A stretch of 64,000 nt of DNA, taken from contig CALWRA010000005.1 in the NCBI GenBank assembly GCA_944383825.1, positions 1-64,000 on the forward strand. The letters are read 5' to 3'. The notes beneath the pieces were generated by a model, which saw only the letters and a list, made by a program, of their open reading frames with translations, had not been told where the DNA came from and searched no databases. Of this stretch, positions 45,546 to 54,254 are shown piece by piece; position 1 is the stretch's first letter, and every line of letters starts with the position of its first letter. The stretch comes from an uncultured Acetatifactor sp. GTDB lineage: Bacteria > Bacillota > Clostridia > Lachnospirales > Lachnospiraceae. The position numbers were made by a program, and so were the translations under genes.

Positions 45546-46600
45546 GAGGAGAACTGGCTGCGGCGCTGGATAGCATTGTGGAAAAGTACCGCCAAAAGGG
45601 TTACTTTACCCAAGCGTCCTACGGAGTTTTTCAAAGAGATAAAATAAGCTTTCTGAACACATGCGGGGGAGCGGATAGGGGAACCAGCTTTGACCTGGCT
45701 TCTCTGACGAAAATTTATACAACCTTTTTGATACTCAGGGGGATTCAGGAAGGAAAGCTCAGCCTTGCGGAAAGTCCTCTGGGATTTCTGGAGATTCCTG
45801 CTTCTTGTAAAAAAGTGGCTGAATATCTGAGCCATGTCACCGTAGAACAGCTGATGACCCATACCAGCGGGCTGTGCGCATGGTACCCCTTTTATGTGGA
45901 AAAGGAAGAATTCTATCAGGTTCTTGAGAAGCTTGTGCCAAAAGAGAAAGGTTCAGAGGAGCCGGTCTACAGCGACTTGAATTATATGCTTCTGGGGAAA
46001 GCAGCGGAAGGCGTCTGGAAAATGGAGCTTTCCGAAGCGGTGAATAAAATCATCGCAAAGCCGTTGGGAATGGAGAGTCTGGCCTATTATCCGCCGGGCA
46101 GTGCAAGGAGAGGTAAAATTGCGGTTTCCGCCTACGACAACTGCACGGAAGAGGCAATGTGTAGAGAGAGAGGGCTTTCTTTCCAACATTTCCGCAAGCA
46201 CGGAGCTCCTATATGCGGTGAGGCCAACGACGGAAATTGCTGGTATTATTTTCAGGGAATCAGCGGACACGCAGGATTATTTTCCAATGCAGAGGATGTG
46301 TGCAGGTTTGGAATGTTTTTTCTAAATGAAGATTCGGGGATTTTTGCTCAGGCTCAGAAGCCCCGGGCAGGTACAAGGGGGCTGGGTTTTGACACGGGAT
46401 TTTTGTATCCCGGGGGCTGCGGTCATACAGGATTTACCGGAACGAGTTTGTATTTATCGGTTGAAAAGGGCGTCGGGGCCGTTCTATTGACAAACCGGCT
46501 GACCTGCGCGCAGAGTGCCGGGCTGCCGGATTTAAGAGAGCTCAGGCGTCAGTTCCATGAAAAGGTTGAAGAGAGTACAGGAGTATCGTGTAAAAAATAA
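45542..46600 (+). CDS. AmiE/YbbE-like serine hydrolase, N-acetylmuramyl-L-Ala amidase candidate
   Basis: 352-residue beta-lactamase/PBP4* superfamily protein. Motifs: SLTK (in DLASLTKIYTTF), YSDLN (tyrosine-Asn motif), and HTG in CGHTGFTGTSLYL. In Bacillus subtilis the protein of this fold in the mur operon (AmiE, formerly YbbE) removes the stem peptide from MurNAc-peptide; here the neighbours nagZ, anmK and murQ match that pathway. No signal peptide is evident. The specific amidase role is inference; a generic esterase is the alternative. Confidence 0.82.
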   Translation: MRGELAAALDSIVEKYRQKGYFTQASYGVFQRDKISFLNTCGGADRGTSFDLASLTKIYTTFLILRGIQEGKLSLAESPLGFLEIPASCKKVAEYLSHVTVEQLMTHTSGLCAWYPFYVEKEEFYQVLEKLVPKEKGSEEPVYSDLNYMLLGKAAEGVWKMELSEAVNKIIAKPLGMESLAYYPPGSARRGKIAVSAYDNCTEEAMCRERGLSFQHFRKHGAPICGEANDGNCWYYFQGISGHAGLFSNAEDVCRFGMFFLNEDSGIFAQAQKPRAGTRGLGFDTGFLYPGGCGHTGFTGTSLYLSVEKGVGAVLLTNRLTCAQSAGLPDLRELRRQFHEKVEESTGVSCKK

Positions 46601-46631
46601 ACCTGTTAGTTTATTTTTCACACTGCGACAG

Positions 46632-46686
46632 TAGAAATCGTCTTCGCGAATTTCTATTGGGAAATTCCTACGCTGCGCTTCGGAAT
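46632..46686. repeat. Possible dispersed palindromic repeat remnant
   Basis: Two short hairpins in tandem: TAGAAAT (46632-46638) / ATTTCTA (46650-46656) and ATTCC (46664-46668) / GGAAT (46682-46686), with the stretch TACGCTGCGCTTCGG between. The form resembles small extragenic palindromes of Lachnospiraceae. No second copy was seen in this window, so this is tentative. Confidence 0.35.
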
Positions 46687-46705
46687 GGAGATTAATAAGG
46701 AATAT

Positions 46706-47308
46706 ATGGAAACGAGGAAGGAAAAAGGCAAAGGAACAATCCGGATGGGACAGGAACGGGATGTGCCTGCAATGGCGCATATTTTTCTGGAGGATCTGAG
46801 AGATATTTACAGGAATATTCTGCCCCAAAGCTATCTGGAGGGCCTGACGGAGGATGAAGCGCAGGAAACCTGGAGACGCTTTCTCAATAAGAAGGGGCAT
46901 TTCTGCATTGTGCGGGAAGAGAATAAGAAGGTGGTAGGATTTGCCGGGTACAGACCGGATGAGGAAAGAGAGGACTGTCTCCAGCTTTCGTCCCTTTATG
47001 TAGACAAGGGGTATCAGGGCAGAAAAATCGGCAGCAGTCTGATCGCCGCCGTATTTCGGGAGGCAAAAAGGCAGGGCCGGCGCTGCGTATCCGTTTCGGC
47101 AGTGCTGGAAAATCGCAGGGCAAAGGGCGCCTATGAACATTTGGGAGCAGTTTTGGAAAAGGAGCAGAAATATTGGTTCGGCTCCAATTCGGTGGTCTGC
47201 GGTCGGTTTCTATGGCAATTGGACGCCTGCGGAAACTGGTGGCTGGAGGAAGAAGAACAGGAAAGAATCCCGGAACTGTCAGAAATGGAAAGGATTGCAG
47301 CGAAATGA
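46706..47308 (+). CDS. GNAT-family N-acetyltransferase
   Basis: Acetyl-CoA-dependent acyltransferase of about 200 residues. The GNAT core is TIRMGQERDVPAMAHIFLEDL, then LQLSSLYVDKGYQGRKIGSSLIAAVFREA (acetyl-CoA-binding loop QGRKIGS) and SVSAVLENRRAKGAYEHLGAVLEKEQ. ATG 46706 (after AAGGA) is preferred; ATG 46685 lies inside a repeat-like hairpin. It overlaps the epimerase start by 4 bp, so it belongs to the muropeptide operon. A substrate such as an amino sugar or a dipeptide is possible but not shown. Confidence 0.85.
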   Translation: METRKEKGKGTIRMGQERDVPAMAHIFLEDLRDIYRNILPQSYLEGLTEDEAQETWRRFLNKKGHFCIVREENKKVVGFAGYRPDEEREDCLQLSSLYVDKGYQGRKIGSSLIAAVFREAKRQGRRCVSVSAVLENRRAKGAYEHLGAVLEKEQKYWFGSNSVVCGRFLWQLDACGNWWLEEEEQERIPELSEMERIAAK

Positions 47309-48366
47309 AAATTACGGAAATAAAAGTTAGCAGAAAGAACAGCCCTCTGACCAGGCCTCTCAGAATTTCTCTTGGTACCATCACCCATTCTACCAGCATT
47401 GTGGCAGAGGTTATGACGGACGAAGGTATATGGGGGATTGGGGAAGGGGCGGCTTCTGCCTTTGTTACAGGAGAGACCATGGATGGGGCGCAGGCAGCCC
47501 TTAAAATGCTGGAAGAAGCGCTCCTGGGAGTGGATCCCACAGATCTGGAAAAAGTACATTGTATTATGGACCGGACTCTGGCTCACGCGCCGGTTGCTAA
47601 AGCGGCGGTAGACATCGCATGCTTTGATCTTCTGGGAAAAAAGGCAGGGATGCCTGTTTATAGGTTGCTGGGAGGCCATGAGGATCATCTGGAAACAGAT
47701 ATGACCATTGGGATTCAGGAGCCGGAGGAGATGGCACGGCTGGCGAAGGAGCATGTGGGGGAAGGCTTCCGGATTCTGAAGACAAAGGTGGGAACGGGAA
47801 AGGAACAGGATTTGAAGCGAATCCGCCTGATTCGGGAAGCCGTAGGGAAAGACATAAAAATACGCCTGGACGCAAATCAGGCATGGACGCCCAAGGAGGC
47901 TGTCCATATGCTGGAATGCCTGGAGGAATACCAGATTGAGCTTGTTGAACAGCCGGTGCCCCATTATGATATAGATGGCCTGGAATATGTGACCAGGCAC
48001 AGTCGTATTCCAGTTATGTCGGATGAGAGCGTGTTTGATTCTCATGACGCCTTTCGCTTGGTGCAGCGTCATGCGGTGGATTATGTAAATATTAAGCTTA
48101 TGAAATGTGGAGGGCTGTGGGAGGCCATTAGAATCAATGCTGTCTGTGAAGCGGCAGGGGTGGAATGTATGCTGGGGTGCATGGCGGAGGAGACTAATAT
48201 CGGAGCCACGGCGGCAGCCAGCCTGGGAGCAGCTCTGAAAAATATTACCAGAGCGGATATAGACTGCCAGTTTTCCATTGCAGACTTTCCTGTGCAGGGA
48301 GGGATGCGCTGGGGGAAAGGCGGCCTGCTGAGTCTGCCCTGCGAGCCGGGGTTTGGATTTCTGTGA
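47305..48366 (+). CDS. Dipeptide epimerase (L-Ala-D/L-Glu epimerase family)
   Basis: Enolase-superfamily enzyme of 353 residues. Catalytic features: LKTKVG with the KxK lysine, metal ligands in LDANQAW, ELVEQPVP and MSDESVF, and the second lysine in NIKLMKCGG, the layout of muconate-lactonizing-type L-Ala-D/L-Glu epimerases. It converts L-Ala-D-Glu from the stem peptide to L-Ala-L-Glu, which peptidases can use. Starts at ATG 47305 overlapping the GNAT stop, last gene of the operon. Dipeptide specificity is inferred from family and context. Confidence 0.9.
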   Translation: MKITEIKVSRKNSPLTRPLRISLGTITHSTSIVAEVMTDEGIWGIGEGAASAFVTGETMDGAQAALKMLEEALLGVDPTDLEKVHCIMDRTLAHAPVAKAAVDIACFDLLGKKAGMPVYRLLGGHEDHLETDMTIGIQEPEEMARLAKEHVGEGFRILKTKVGTGKEQDLKRIRLIREAVGKDIKIRLDANQAWTPKEAVHMLECLEEYQIELVEQPVPHYDIDGLEYVTRHSRIPVMSDESVFDSHDAFRLVQRHAVDYVNIKLMKCGGLWEAIRINAVCEAAGVECMLGCMAEETNIGATAAASLGAALKNITRADIDCQFSIADFPVQGGMRWGKGGLLSLPCEPGFGFL

Positions 48367-48460
48367 AGGCCCGGTCTGTGAACTGACTTTCAATCTTAAG
48401 TAATTTCCCATTATAAATGTCAATAACTTTTAGTTAATAACAATCTAAAATATCACAGTC

Positions 48461-48489
48461 TTGAACAGTTTTCACGTACTTGCTATAAT
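48461..48489 (+). promoter_or_regulatory. Promoter of uvrC
   Basis: TTGAAC (48461-48466), 17-bp spacer, TATAAT (48484-48489) with an extended TGC in front. It lies 49 bp before the uvrC start. Confidence 0.8.
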
Positions 48490-48536
48490 GAACCGTAAGT
48501 GAAATATGTTTTGTCATAGCAAGCAGGGAGTCAAAA

Positions 48537-50423
48537 ATGTTCCAGATAGAAGAAGAGCTGAAAAAGCTGCCGGGCAAACCCGGCGTATATATAATGAGAG
48601 ACGAAAGGGATGTAATCTTATATGTGGGGAAGGCGGTAAACCTGCATAACAGAGTGCGCTCCTACTTTCGTGATAATATCGGCAGGGGCCCCATGATCGA
48701 CAAAATGGTGTCCCTGATTGCGCGTTTTGAATACATTGTGACGGATTCAGAGCTGGAGGCTCTGGTGCTGGAGAATAATCTTATCAAAGAGTATTCCCCC
48801 AAATACAATACCTTGTTAAAAGATGACAAAACCTATCCCTACATCAAGGTGACTGTGGGGGAGGAGTTCCCCAGAATTTTGTTTTCCAGAACCATGAAAA
48901 AGGATAAATCCAAGTATTTTGGCCCATATACCAGTGCAGGCGCGGTAAAGGACACCATAGAGCTTTTGAATAAGCTGTTTTTGCTGCGTACCTGCAGCAG
49001 AAGCCTGCCCAGGGACATCGGTCAGGACAGGCCCTGCCTGAATTATCATATCAAGCAGTGCCTTGCTCCCTGTCAGGGCTATGTGAGCAGGGAGCAGTAC
49101 AGGGAGCAGGTAAACGCTGCCCTGGAATTTTTGGGAGGCAATTATAACATGATCCTGAAGGATCTGGAGGAGAAGATGAAAAAGGCTTCAGAGGCTCTGG
49201 AATTTGAAGAGGCAGCCAGATACAGGGATCTTTTCAACAGCGTAAGCCAGGTGGCCCAGAAACAGAAGATCACCGAGGGAGTGGGAGAGGACAAGGATAT
49301 TATCGCCCTGTACCAGGATGAGGCGGAGGCCGTGGTACAGGTGTTTTTTGTGCGTGATGGGAAGCTGATCGGAAGAGAGCACTATTATATGACGAATGTG
49401 CCGGAAAATAATAAGCCGGCAATATTGGAGGATTTTGTAAAGCAGTTTTATGCCGGAACGCCCTTTATTCCCAGGGAGCTGATGCTTCAGTATGAAATTA
49501 ACGATGCGGTCTTGATAGAAAAGTGGCTTAGTGAGAGAAAGGGGGGGAGAGTTTATCTTCGGGTGCCCAAAATCGGAAGCAAGGAAAAGCTGGTGGAATT
49601 GGCTGCCCAGAACGCGAAGCTGATTCTCAATCAGGACAGGGAAAAGCTGAAACGGGAGGAGGGCAGAACCATAGGGGCGGTAAAGGAGATTGCCTCTCTT
49701 TTGGGGCTGCCTGGCATTGCGCGCATGGAAGCCTATGATATTTCAAATATTAACGGATTTGAGAATGTAGGTTCCATGGTGGTTTATGAAAAGGGGAAGC
49801 CTAAGCGCAGCGACTACCGGAAATTTAGAATCAAGAGCGTGTCGGGGCCGGATGATTACGCCTGCATGAGAGAGGTGCTCACCAGACGTTTTCTTCACGG
49901 CATGGAGGAAAGCCGTTTTCTGCAGGAAAAGGATCTGGATCAGGAATACGGAAGCTTCACAAAGTTTCCGGATCTGCTCCTTATGGACGGAGGCCGGGGA
50001 CAGGTGAATATTGCCCTGTCCGTGCTTCGGGAGCTGAACATAAATATTCCGGTCTGCGGAATGGTTAAGGATGATCATCACAGAACAAGGGGGCTTTATT
50101 TTAATAATGCGGAGCTTCCCATTGACACCCATTCCGAAGCCTTTAAACTCATTACCAGGATACAGGATGAAGCCCACCGGTTTGCCATTGAATACCATAG
50201 GTCTCTCCGCAGCAAGGGACAGGTGAAATCTGTTCTGGATGACATTCCCGGTGTGGGACCGGCCCGGAGAAAGGCCCTCATGCGTCATTTTAAATCTCTG
50301 GAGGAAATCAGGAACGCCTCGGTGGAGGAGCTTATGGAGATGCCGGAGATGAACAGGGGCAGCGCCCAAGCCGTGTATGATTTTTTTCATAAAAAGGAGG
50401 AGGCGTCATATTGTTGTGAATGA
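48537..50423 (+). CDS. uvrC: UvrABC excinuclease subunit C
   Basis: 628-residue nuclease of nucleotide excision repair. N-terminal GIY-YIG domain ([29 protein letters not shown]), UVR motif ([24 protein letters not shown]), the C-terminal RNase H-like nuclease ([41 protein letters not shown]) and a helix-hairpin-helix pair at the end ([16 protein letters not shown]). Full length and intact. Confidence 0.97.
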   Translation: MFQIEEELKKLPGKPGVYIMRDERDVILYVGKAVNLHNRVRSYFRDNIGRGPMIDKMVSLIARFEYIVTDSELEALVLENNLIKEYSPKYNTLLKDDKTYPYIKVTVGEEFPRILFSRTMKKDKSKYFGPYTSAGAVKDTIELLNKLFLLRTCSRSLPRDIGQDRPCLNYHIKQCLAPCQGYVSREQYREQVNAALEFLGGNYNMILKDLEEKMKKASEALEFEEAARYRDLFNSVSQVAQKQKITEGVGEDKDIIALYQDEAEAVVQVFFVRDGKLIGREHYYMTNVPENNKPAILEDFVKQFYAGTPFIPRELMLQYEINDAVLIEKWLSERKGGRVYLRVPKIGSKEKLVELAAQNAKLILNQDREKLKREEGRTIGAVKEIASLLGLPGIARMEAYDISNINGFENVGSMVVYEKGKPKRSDYRKFRIKSVSGPDDYACMREVLTRRFLHGMEESRFLQEKDLDQEYGSFTKFPDLLLMDGGRGQVNIALSVLRELNINIPVCGMVKDDHHRTRGLYFNNAELPIDTHSEAFKLITRIQDEAHRFAIEYHRSLRSKGQVKSVLDDIPGVGPARRKALMRHFKSLEEIRNASVEELMEMPEMNRGSAQAVYDFFHKKEEASYCCE

Positions 50424-50448
50424 GGAAGAAATTATTAGGAATATTTTC

Positions 50449-50477
50449 TTCACAGAAACCGGCCTCTGTGTTACAAT
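50449..50477 (+). promoter_or_regulatory. Promoter of the hprK operon
   Basis: TTCACA (50449-50454), 17-bp spacer, TACAAT (50472-50477), 32 bp upstream of the hprK start. Confidence 0.7.
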
Positions 50478-50509
50478 CAAACTAATGTGAAGAGAAAAGA
50501 GGAGATCCT

Positions 50510-51451
50510 ATGGCAAGCGTCAGCTTAACTCGTATCATTGAAAAAATGAAACTGGAAAATCTTACACCGGAGATCGATGTATCCAGTATCCGTATCACAC
50601 AGCCGGATATAAACCGTCCGGCGCTGCAGATGGCTGGTTATTTTGAACACTTTGACGCCACAAGATTACAGATTATCGGTTTTGTGGAATATACTTATAT
50701 GGAAGGCTTAAGCCAGGAACGCAAGAGAGAGATCTACGGAGAACTTATGACCTATGATATTCCCTGCATCGTGTTCTGCCGGGAGCTGAAGCCGGATCCG
50801 ATTTTCATGGAAACGGCGCTTGAGCATCATGTTCCCCTGCTTTCCACCAGGAAGTCCACATCGGCCTTTATGGCTGAAATCATCCGATGGCTGAATGTAA
50901 AGCTGGCTCCCTGTATCTCCGTTCATGGGGTGTTGGTGGACGTATACGGCGAAGGAGTATTGATTACGGGAGAGAGCGGCATCGGCAAATCCGAGGCGGC
51001 GCTTGAGCTGATTAAAAGAGGACATCGTCTTGTTACCGATGATGTGGTGGAGCTGCGCAAGGTTAGCGACGACACTCTGATCGGCACAGCGCCTGACATT
51101 ACAAAGCATTTTATTGAGCTGAGAGGAATCGGCATTGTGGATGTGAAGGCACTGTTCGGAGCATCCTCTGTAAAGGATACTCAAAATGTGGATTTAGTGA
51201 TCCGCCTGGAGGATTGGGATAAGGATAAGGAATATGACCGGCTTGGGCTGGAGGAGAACTATACGGAATATCTGGGCAATAAGATTGTGTGCCATAATAT
51301 TCCCATACGCCCGGGAAGGAATCTGGCAGTTATCTGTGAATCTGCGGCCGTGAATCACCGTCAGAAGAAAATGGGCTACAATGCGGCGCAGGAATTGTAT
51401 ACTCGCGTGCAGAATTCTCTGGCAAAGAGAAGAGAAGAAGGAGAAGACTGA
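50510..51451 (+). CDS. hprK: HPr kinase/phosphorylase
   Basis: 313-residue bifunctional enzyme that phosphorylates and dephosphorylates Ser46 of HPr/Crh, setting carbon catabolite control. N-terminal HprK_N, then the C-terminal kinase domain with Walker A GESGIGKSEAALELIKRGH and the family signature around HFIELRGIGIVDVKALFG. Its stop overlaps the glucokinase ATG. The HPr-like protein at 55165 in the same cluster is a likely substrate. Confidence 0.96.
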   Translation: MASVSLTRIIEKMKLENLTPEIDVSSIRITQPDINRPALQMAGYFEHFDATRLQIIGFVEYTYMEGLSQERKREIYGELMTYDIPCIVFCRELKPDPIFMETALEHHVPLLSTRKSTSAFMAEIIRWLNVKLAPCISVHGVLVDVYGEGVLITGESGIGKSEAALELIKRGHRLVTDDVVELRKVSDDTLIGTAPDITKHFIELRGIGIVDVKALFGASSVKDTQNVDLVIRLEDWDKDKEYDRLGLEENYTEYLGNKIVCHNIPIRPGRNLAVICESAAVNHRQKKMGYNAAQELYTRVQNSLAKRREEGED

Positions 51452-52407
51452 TGAGGGAGAGAAAAAACGGTCAATATGCGTTTGGAGTAGATATTGGCGG
51501 CACCAGTGTAAAGCTGGGACTATTTGATATCGAGGGGATTCTATTGGAAAAATGGGAGATCCCCACGGTAACGGCCAACGGAGGAGAAGCCATACTTCCC
51601 GATACGGCAAGGAGCATCCAGACAAAAATGCAGGAAAGAGGGCTTTCTGAGGAGGATTTGGCGGGGATCGGCATAGGCGCTCCCGGAGCCATTGATGATG
51701 AAGGGACTTTGGTGGTAGGAGCCGTAAACTTGGGCTGGGGAGCCTTTAGCATTCCCCAGGCCATGAGAGAATACTTCAGTGTACCAGTGAAAGCGGCCAA
51801 TGACGCCAACGCCGCTGCTTTCGGGGAAATGTGGCAGGGCGGCGGAAAAGGCTGCAGAAATATGGTGGCAGTCACCCTGGGAACCGGCGTGGGAGGCGGC
51901 ATTATTGTAAACGGACAGATCGTCACGGGAGCCTCCGGAGCAGGGGGAGAAATCGGCCATATCCACATAGAAGATCACGAGATGGAAAGCTGCAACTGCA
52001 AAAATAAGGGCTGTCTGGAGCAGTACGCTTCCGCAACGGGGATTGTGCGTCTGGCAAAAAGAAGGCTTGAGAAGGACGGTGCTCCCAGTATGCTCAGAGG
52101 CGGGGCGTTAAGCGCCAAAGCCGTATTTGACGCCGTGAAGCAAAAGGATCCTGTGGCTGAGGAAATTGCAATACAGTTTGGCGATTATCTGGGAAAAGGT
52201 CTGGCTGTGGTGGCAGGAGTGGTAAATCCGGAGATTTTTGTAATCGGCGGAGGAGTCTCCAAAGCTGGAGAGATCCTGTTTGACTATATTCGTCCGCCCT
52301 ATGAGAAATATGTTTTTGAACCATGCAGAAGCGCGGAATTCACTCTTGCCACATTGGGAAATGACGCCGGTATCTATGGCGCTGCAGGCTTGATTTTACG
52401 AGGATGA
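51451..52407 (+). CDS. ROK-family glucokinase
   Basis: 318-residue sugar kinase of the ROK family. N-terminal phosphate motif DIGGTSVKLGLFD, sugar-binding region EIGHIHIE, and zinc motif CNCKNKGCLEQYAS (the Gly of CxCGxxGC is Lys). Probably phosphorylates glucose or another hexose, coupling the PTS-independent uptake to glycolysis. Coupled by TGATG-type overlap to hprK. Confidence 0.9.
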   Translation: MRERKNGQYAFGVDIGGTSVKLGLFDIEGILLEKWEIPTVTANGGEAILPDTARSIQTKMQERGLSEEDLAGIGIGAPGAIDDEGTLVVGAVNLGWGAFSIPQAMREYFSVPVKAANDANAAAFGEMWQGGGKGCRNMVAVTLGTGVGGGIIVNGQIVTGASGAGGEIGHIHIEDHEMESCNCKNKGCLEQYASATGIVRLAKRRLEKDGAPSMLRGGALSAKAVFDAVKQKDPVAEEIAIQFGDYLGKGLAVVAGVVNPEIFVIGGGVSKAGEILFDYIRPPYEKYVFEPCRSAEFTLATLGNDAGIYGAAGLILRG

Positions 52408-52462
52408 CATTTCACCTATGAGGCTTGGGGTATCAAATATTTTATAGAAAGAAGATTTATGA

Positions 52463-53377
52463 ATGATCAGTGGAGCAGTACTTGAAGCATTAAAAGGCTA
52501 TGTACCGTCAGAAAATATCCACTTAAAGGAACAAATGGCAGAACATACCACCTTTCGCATCGGAGGGGAGGCGGACTGCTTGATAGAGCTGGAAAACGAG
52601 GAGCAGCTCTGCAGGTTGCAGAGCTATCTGTCCATTATTGAAGCGCCCTTTTTTATTCTGGGAAACGGAAGTAATCTTCTGGTGAGCGATGAGGGATACA
52701 GGGGAGTTATTCTGCAGATCGGAAGAAAAATGGGAAGGATAGTGATAGATGGCTGCAGTATCACAGCGCAGGCTGGGGCTTTGCTCTCCCAGGTTTCCAG
52801 GGCAGCCCTGGAGCATTCCCTTACAGGGCTTGAGTTTGCCTGCGGCATTCCCGGAACGGTAGGAGGGGGTGTGGTAATGAATGCAGGCGCATATGGCAGC
52901 GAAATGAGCAGCGTGGTGACGCAGGTGACAGTGGTGGGCCGGAATGGGGAACGAATGGTGTTATCAAAAGATGCCATGGAATTCGGTTACCGGACCAGTA
53001 CCATAAAAAATCATCCCTTTACGGTGACGGAGGTCACTTTCGAGCTGAATTATGGGCAGCAAGGTGAAATAAAATCAAAAATGGAAGAACTGGCAGCCAG
53101 AAGAAGGGAGAAGCAGCCTTTGGAGTATCCCAGCGCGGGAAGCGTCTTTAAGCGTCCTGAAGGATATTATGCCGGGGAATTGATTATGAAAGCGGGTTTA
53201 AGGGGAGCTCAGATTGGAGGAGCAAGAGTATCGGATAAACATTGCGGCTTTGTGGTCAATACGGGAAAGGCCACTGCAGCGGACGTAAAGGATCTGATTG
53301 AGGAGATACAGGAACAGGTGTGGGATAAGTTCGGAGTGGAGCTGCAGCCTGAGATTGTATTTTTAGGGAGATTTTAA
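52463..53377 (+). CDS. murB: UDP-N-acetylmuramate dehydrogenase
   Basis: FAD enzyme (304 residues) making UDP-MurNAc by reducing the enolpyruvyl group. FAD-binding: LGNGSNLLVSDEGYRG and CGIPGTVGGGVVMNAGAYG. The catalytic serine region is PSAGSVFKRPEGYYAGELI. Short MurB type II lengths are normal for Firmicutes. Part of the hprK-rapZ-whiA cluster with 5 bp before rapZ. Confidence 0.95.
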   Translation: MISGAVLEALKGYVPSENIHLKEQMAEHTTFRIGGEADCLIELENEEQLCRLQSYLSIIEAPFFILGNGSNLLVSDEGYRGVILQIGRKMGRIVIDGCSITAQAGALLSQVSRAALEHSLTGLEFACGIPGTVGGGVVMNAGAYGSEMSSVVTQVTVVGRNGERMVLSKDAMEFGYRTSTIKNHPFTVTEVTFELNYGQQGEIKSKMEELAARRREKQPLEYPSAGSVFKRPEGYYAGELIMKAGLRGAQIGGARVSDKHCGFVVNTGKATAADVKDLIEEIQEQVWDKFGVELQPEIVFLGRF

Positions 53378-53382
53378 GGTAT

Positions 53383-54249
53383 ATGAGGTTTGTAGTAGTG
53401 ACGGGAATGAGCGGCGGCGGAAAAAGCACGGCTCTGAAAATGCTGGAGGATGCAGGATTTTACTGTGTGGATAATCTGCCAGTTTCTCTAATTGAGAAAT
53501 TTGTGGAGCTGATCGCCATGCCAAACAGTGAAAGCAGTAAGGTGGCTCTTGGTCTGGATGTGCGGGCGGATCAGTCCTTTGAGGATGCAACCAAAATTCT
53601 CATCAGTCTGAAGGCCAAGGGCTACAAATTTGAAATTCTGTTTATGGATGCGGACGAGAGCGCCTTGATTAAGCGCTATAAGGAGACAAGGCGCGTTCAT
53701 CCCCTGTCCGCAGATGGAAGGGTGGAGGACGGCGTGCGTAGAGAAAGACAGGTGCTTGATACCATCCGAAAAAATTCTGATTATGTGATTGACACTTCCA
53801 ATCTTTTGACAAGGGAATTAAAGGAAGAACTGGACCGTATTTTTATAAAGAATGAGGAATATAATAGTCTCATGATAACGGTGATGTCCTTCGGATTTAA
53901 GCATGGAATTCCGGCAGACGCGGATTTGGTATTTGATGTGCGGTTCCTTCCCAATCCTTTTTATATTGAAGGGCTGAAGCATAAGACGGGAAATGACAGA
54001 GAGGTTCAGGAATATGTTATGGGCTTTGACGAGGCGGAGGAGTTCATGGAAAAGCTAACGGATATGATAACCTTTCTGATTCCCAATTATATTAAGGAGG
54101 GAAAGCATCGCCTGGTCATTGCTGTGGGCTGTACCGGGGGTAAGCACAGAAGCGTTACGCTTGCCAACGAATTGTACAAGCGCATGAAGGACAAGGGCAA
54201 TTACGGAATGAAGCTGTATCACCGTGATGCCGTCTCTCAGGGAGTTTAG
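53383..54249 (+). CDS. rapZ: RapZ/YvcJ-type RNase adapter, nucleotide-binding protein
   Basis: 288 residues. Walker A GMSGGGKSTALKMLEDAGFYCVDNLP and the C-terminal GCTGGKHRSVTLANELYK are diagnostic of RapZ/YvcJ. In Gammaproteobacteria RapZ controls GlmS mRNA; in Firmicutes it affects competence and binds nucleotides, its role here being inferred from family. In Bacillus the order is yvcJ-yvcK-whiA-crh; no yvcK lies between rapZ and whiA here. Confidence 0.93.
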   Translation: MRFVVVTGMSGGGKSTALKMLEDAGFYCVDNLPVSLIEKFVELIAMPNSESSKVALGLDVRADQSFEDATKILISLKAKGYKFEILFMDADESALIKRYKETRRVHPLSADGRVEDGVRRERQVLDTIRKNSDYVIDTSNLLTRELKEELDRIFIKNEEYNSLMITVMSFGFKHGIPADADLVFDVRFLPNPFYIEGLKHKTGNDREVQEYVMGFDEAEEFMEKLTDMITFLIPNYIKEGKHRLVIAVGCTGGKHRSVTLANELYKRMKDKGNYGMKLYHRDAVSQGV

Positions 54250-54254
54250 ATTTC

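Noticed and set aside
47131..48423. 430-residue minus-strand open frame opposite the epimerase and GNAT gene
   Set aside because: It is a shadow of a well-supported plus-strand enzyme, Cys/His/Ser-rich and without a ribosome-binding site or recognisable domain.
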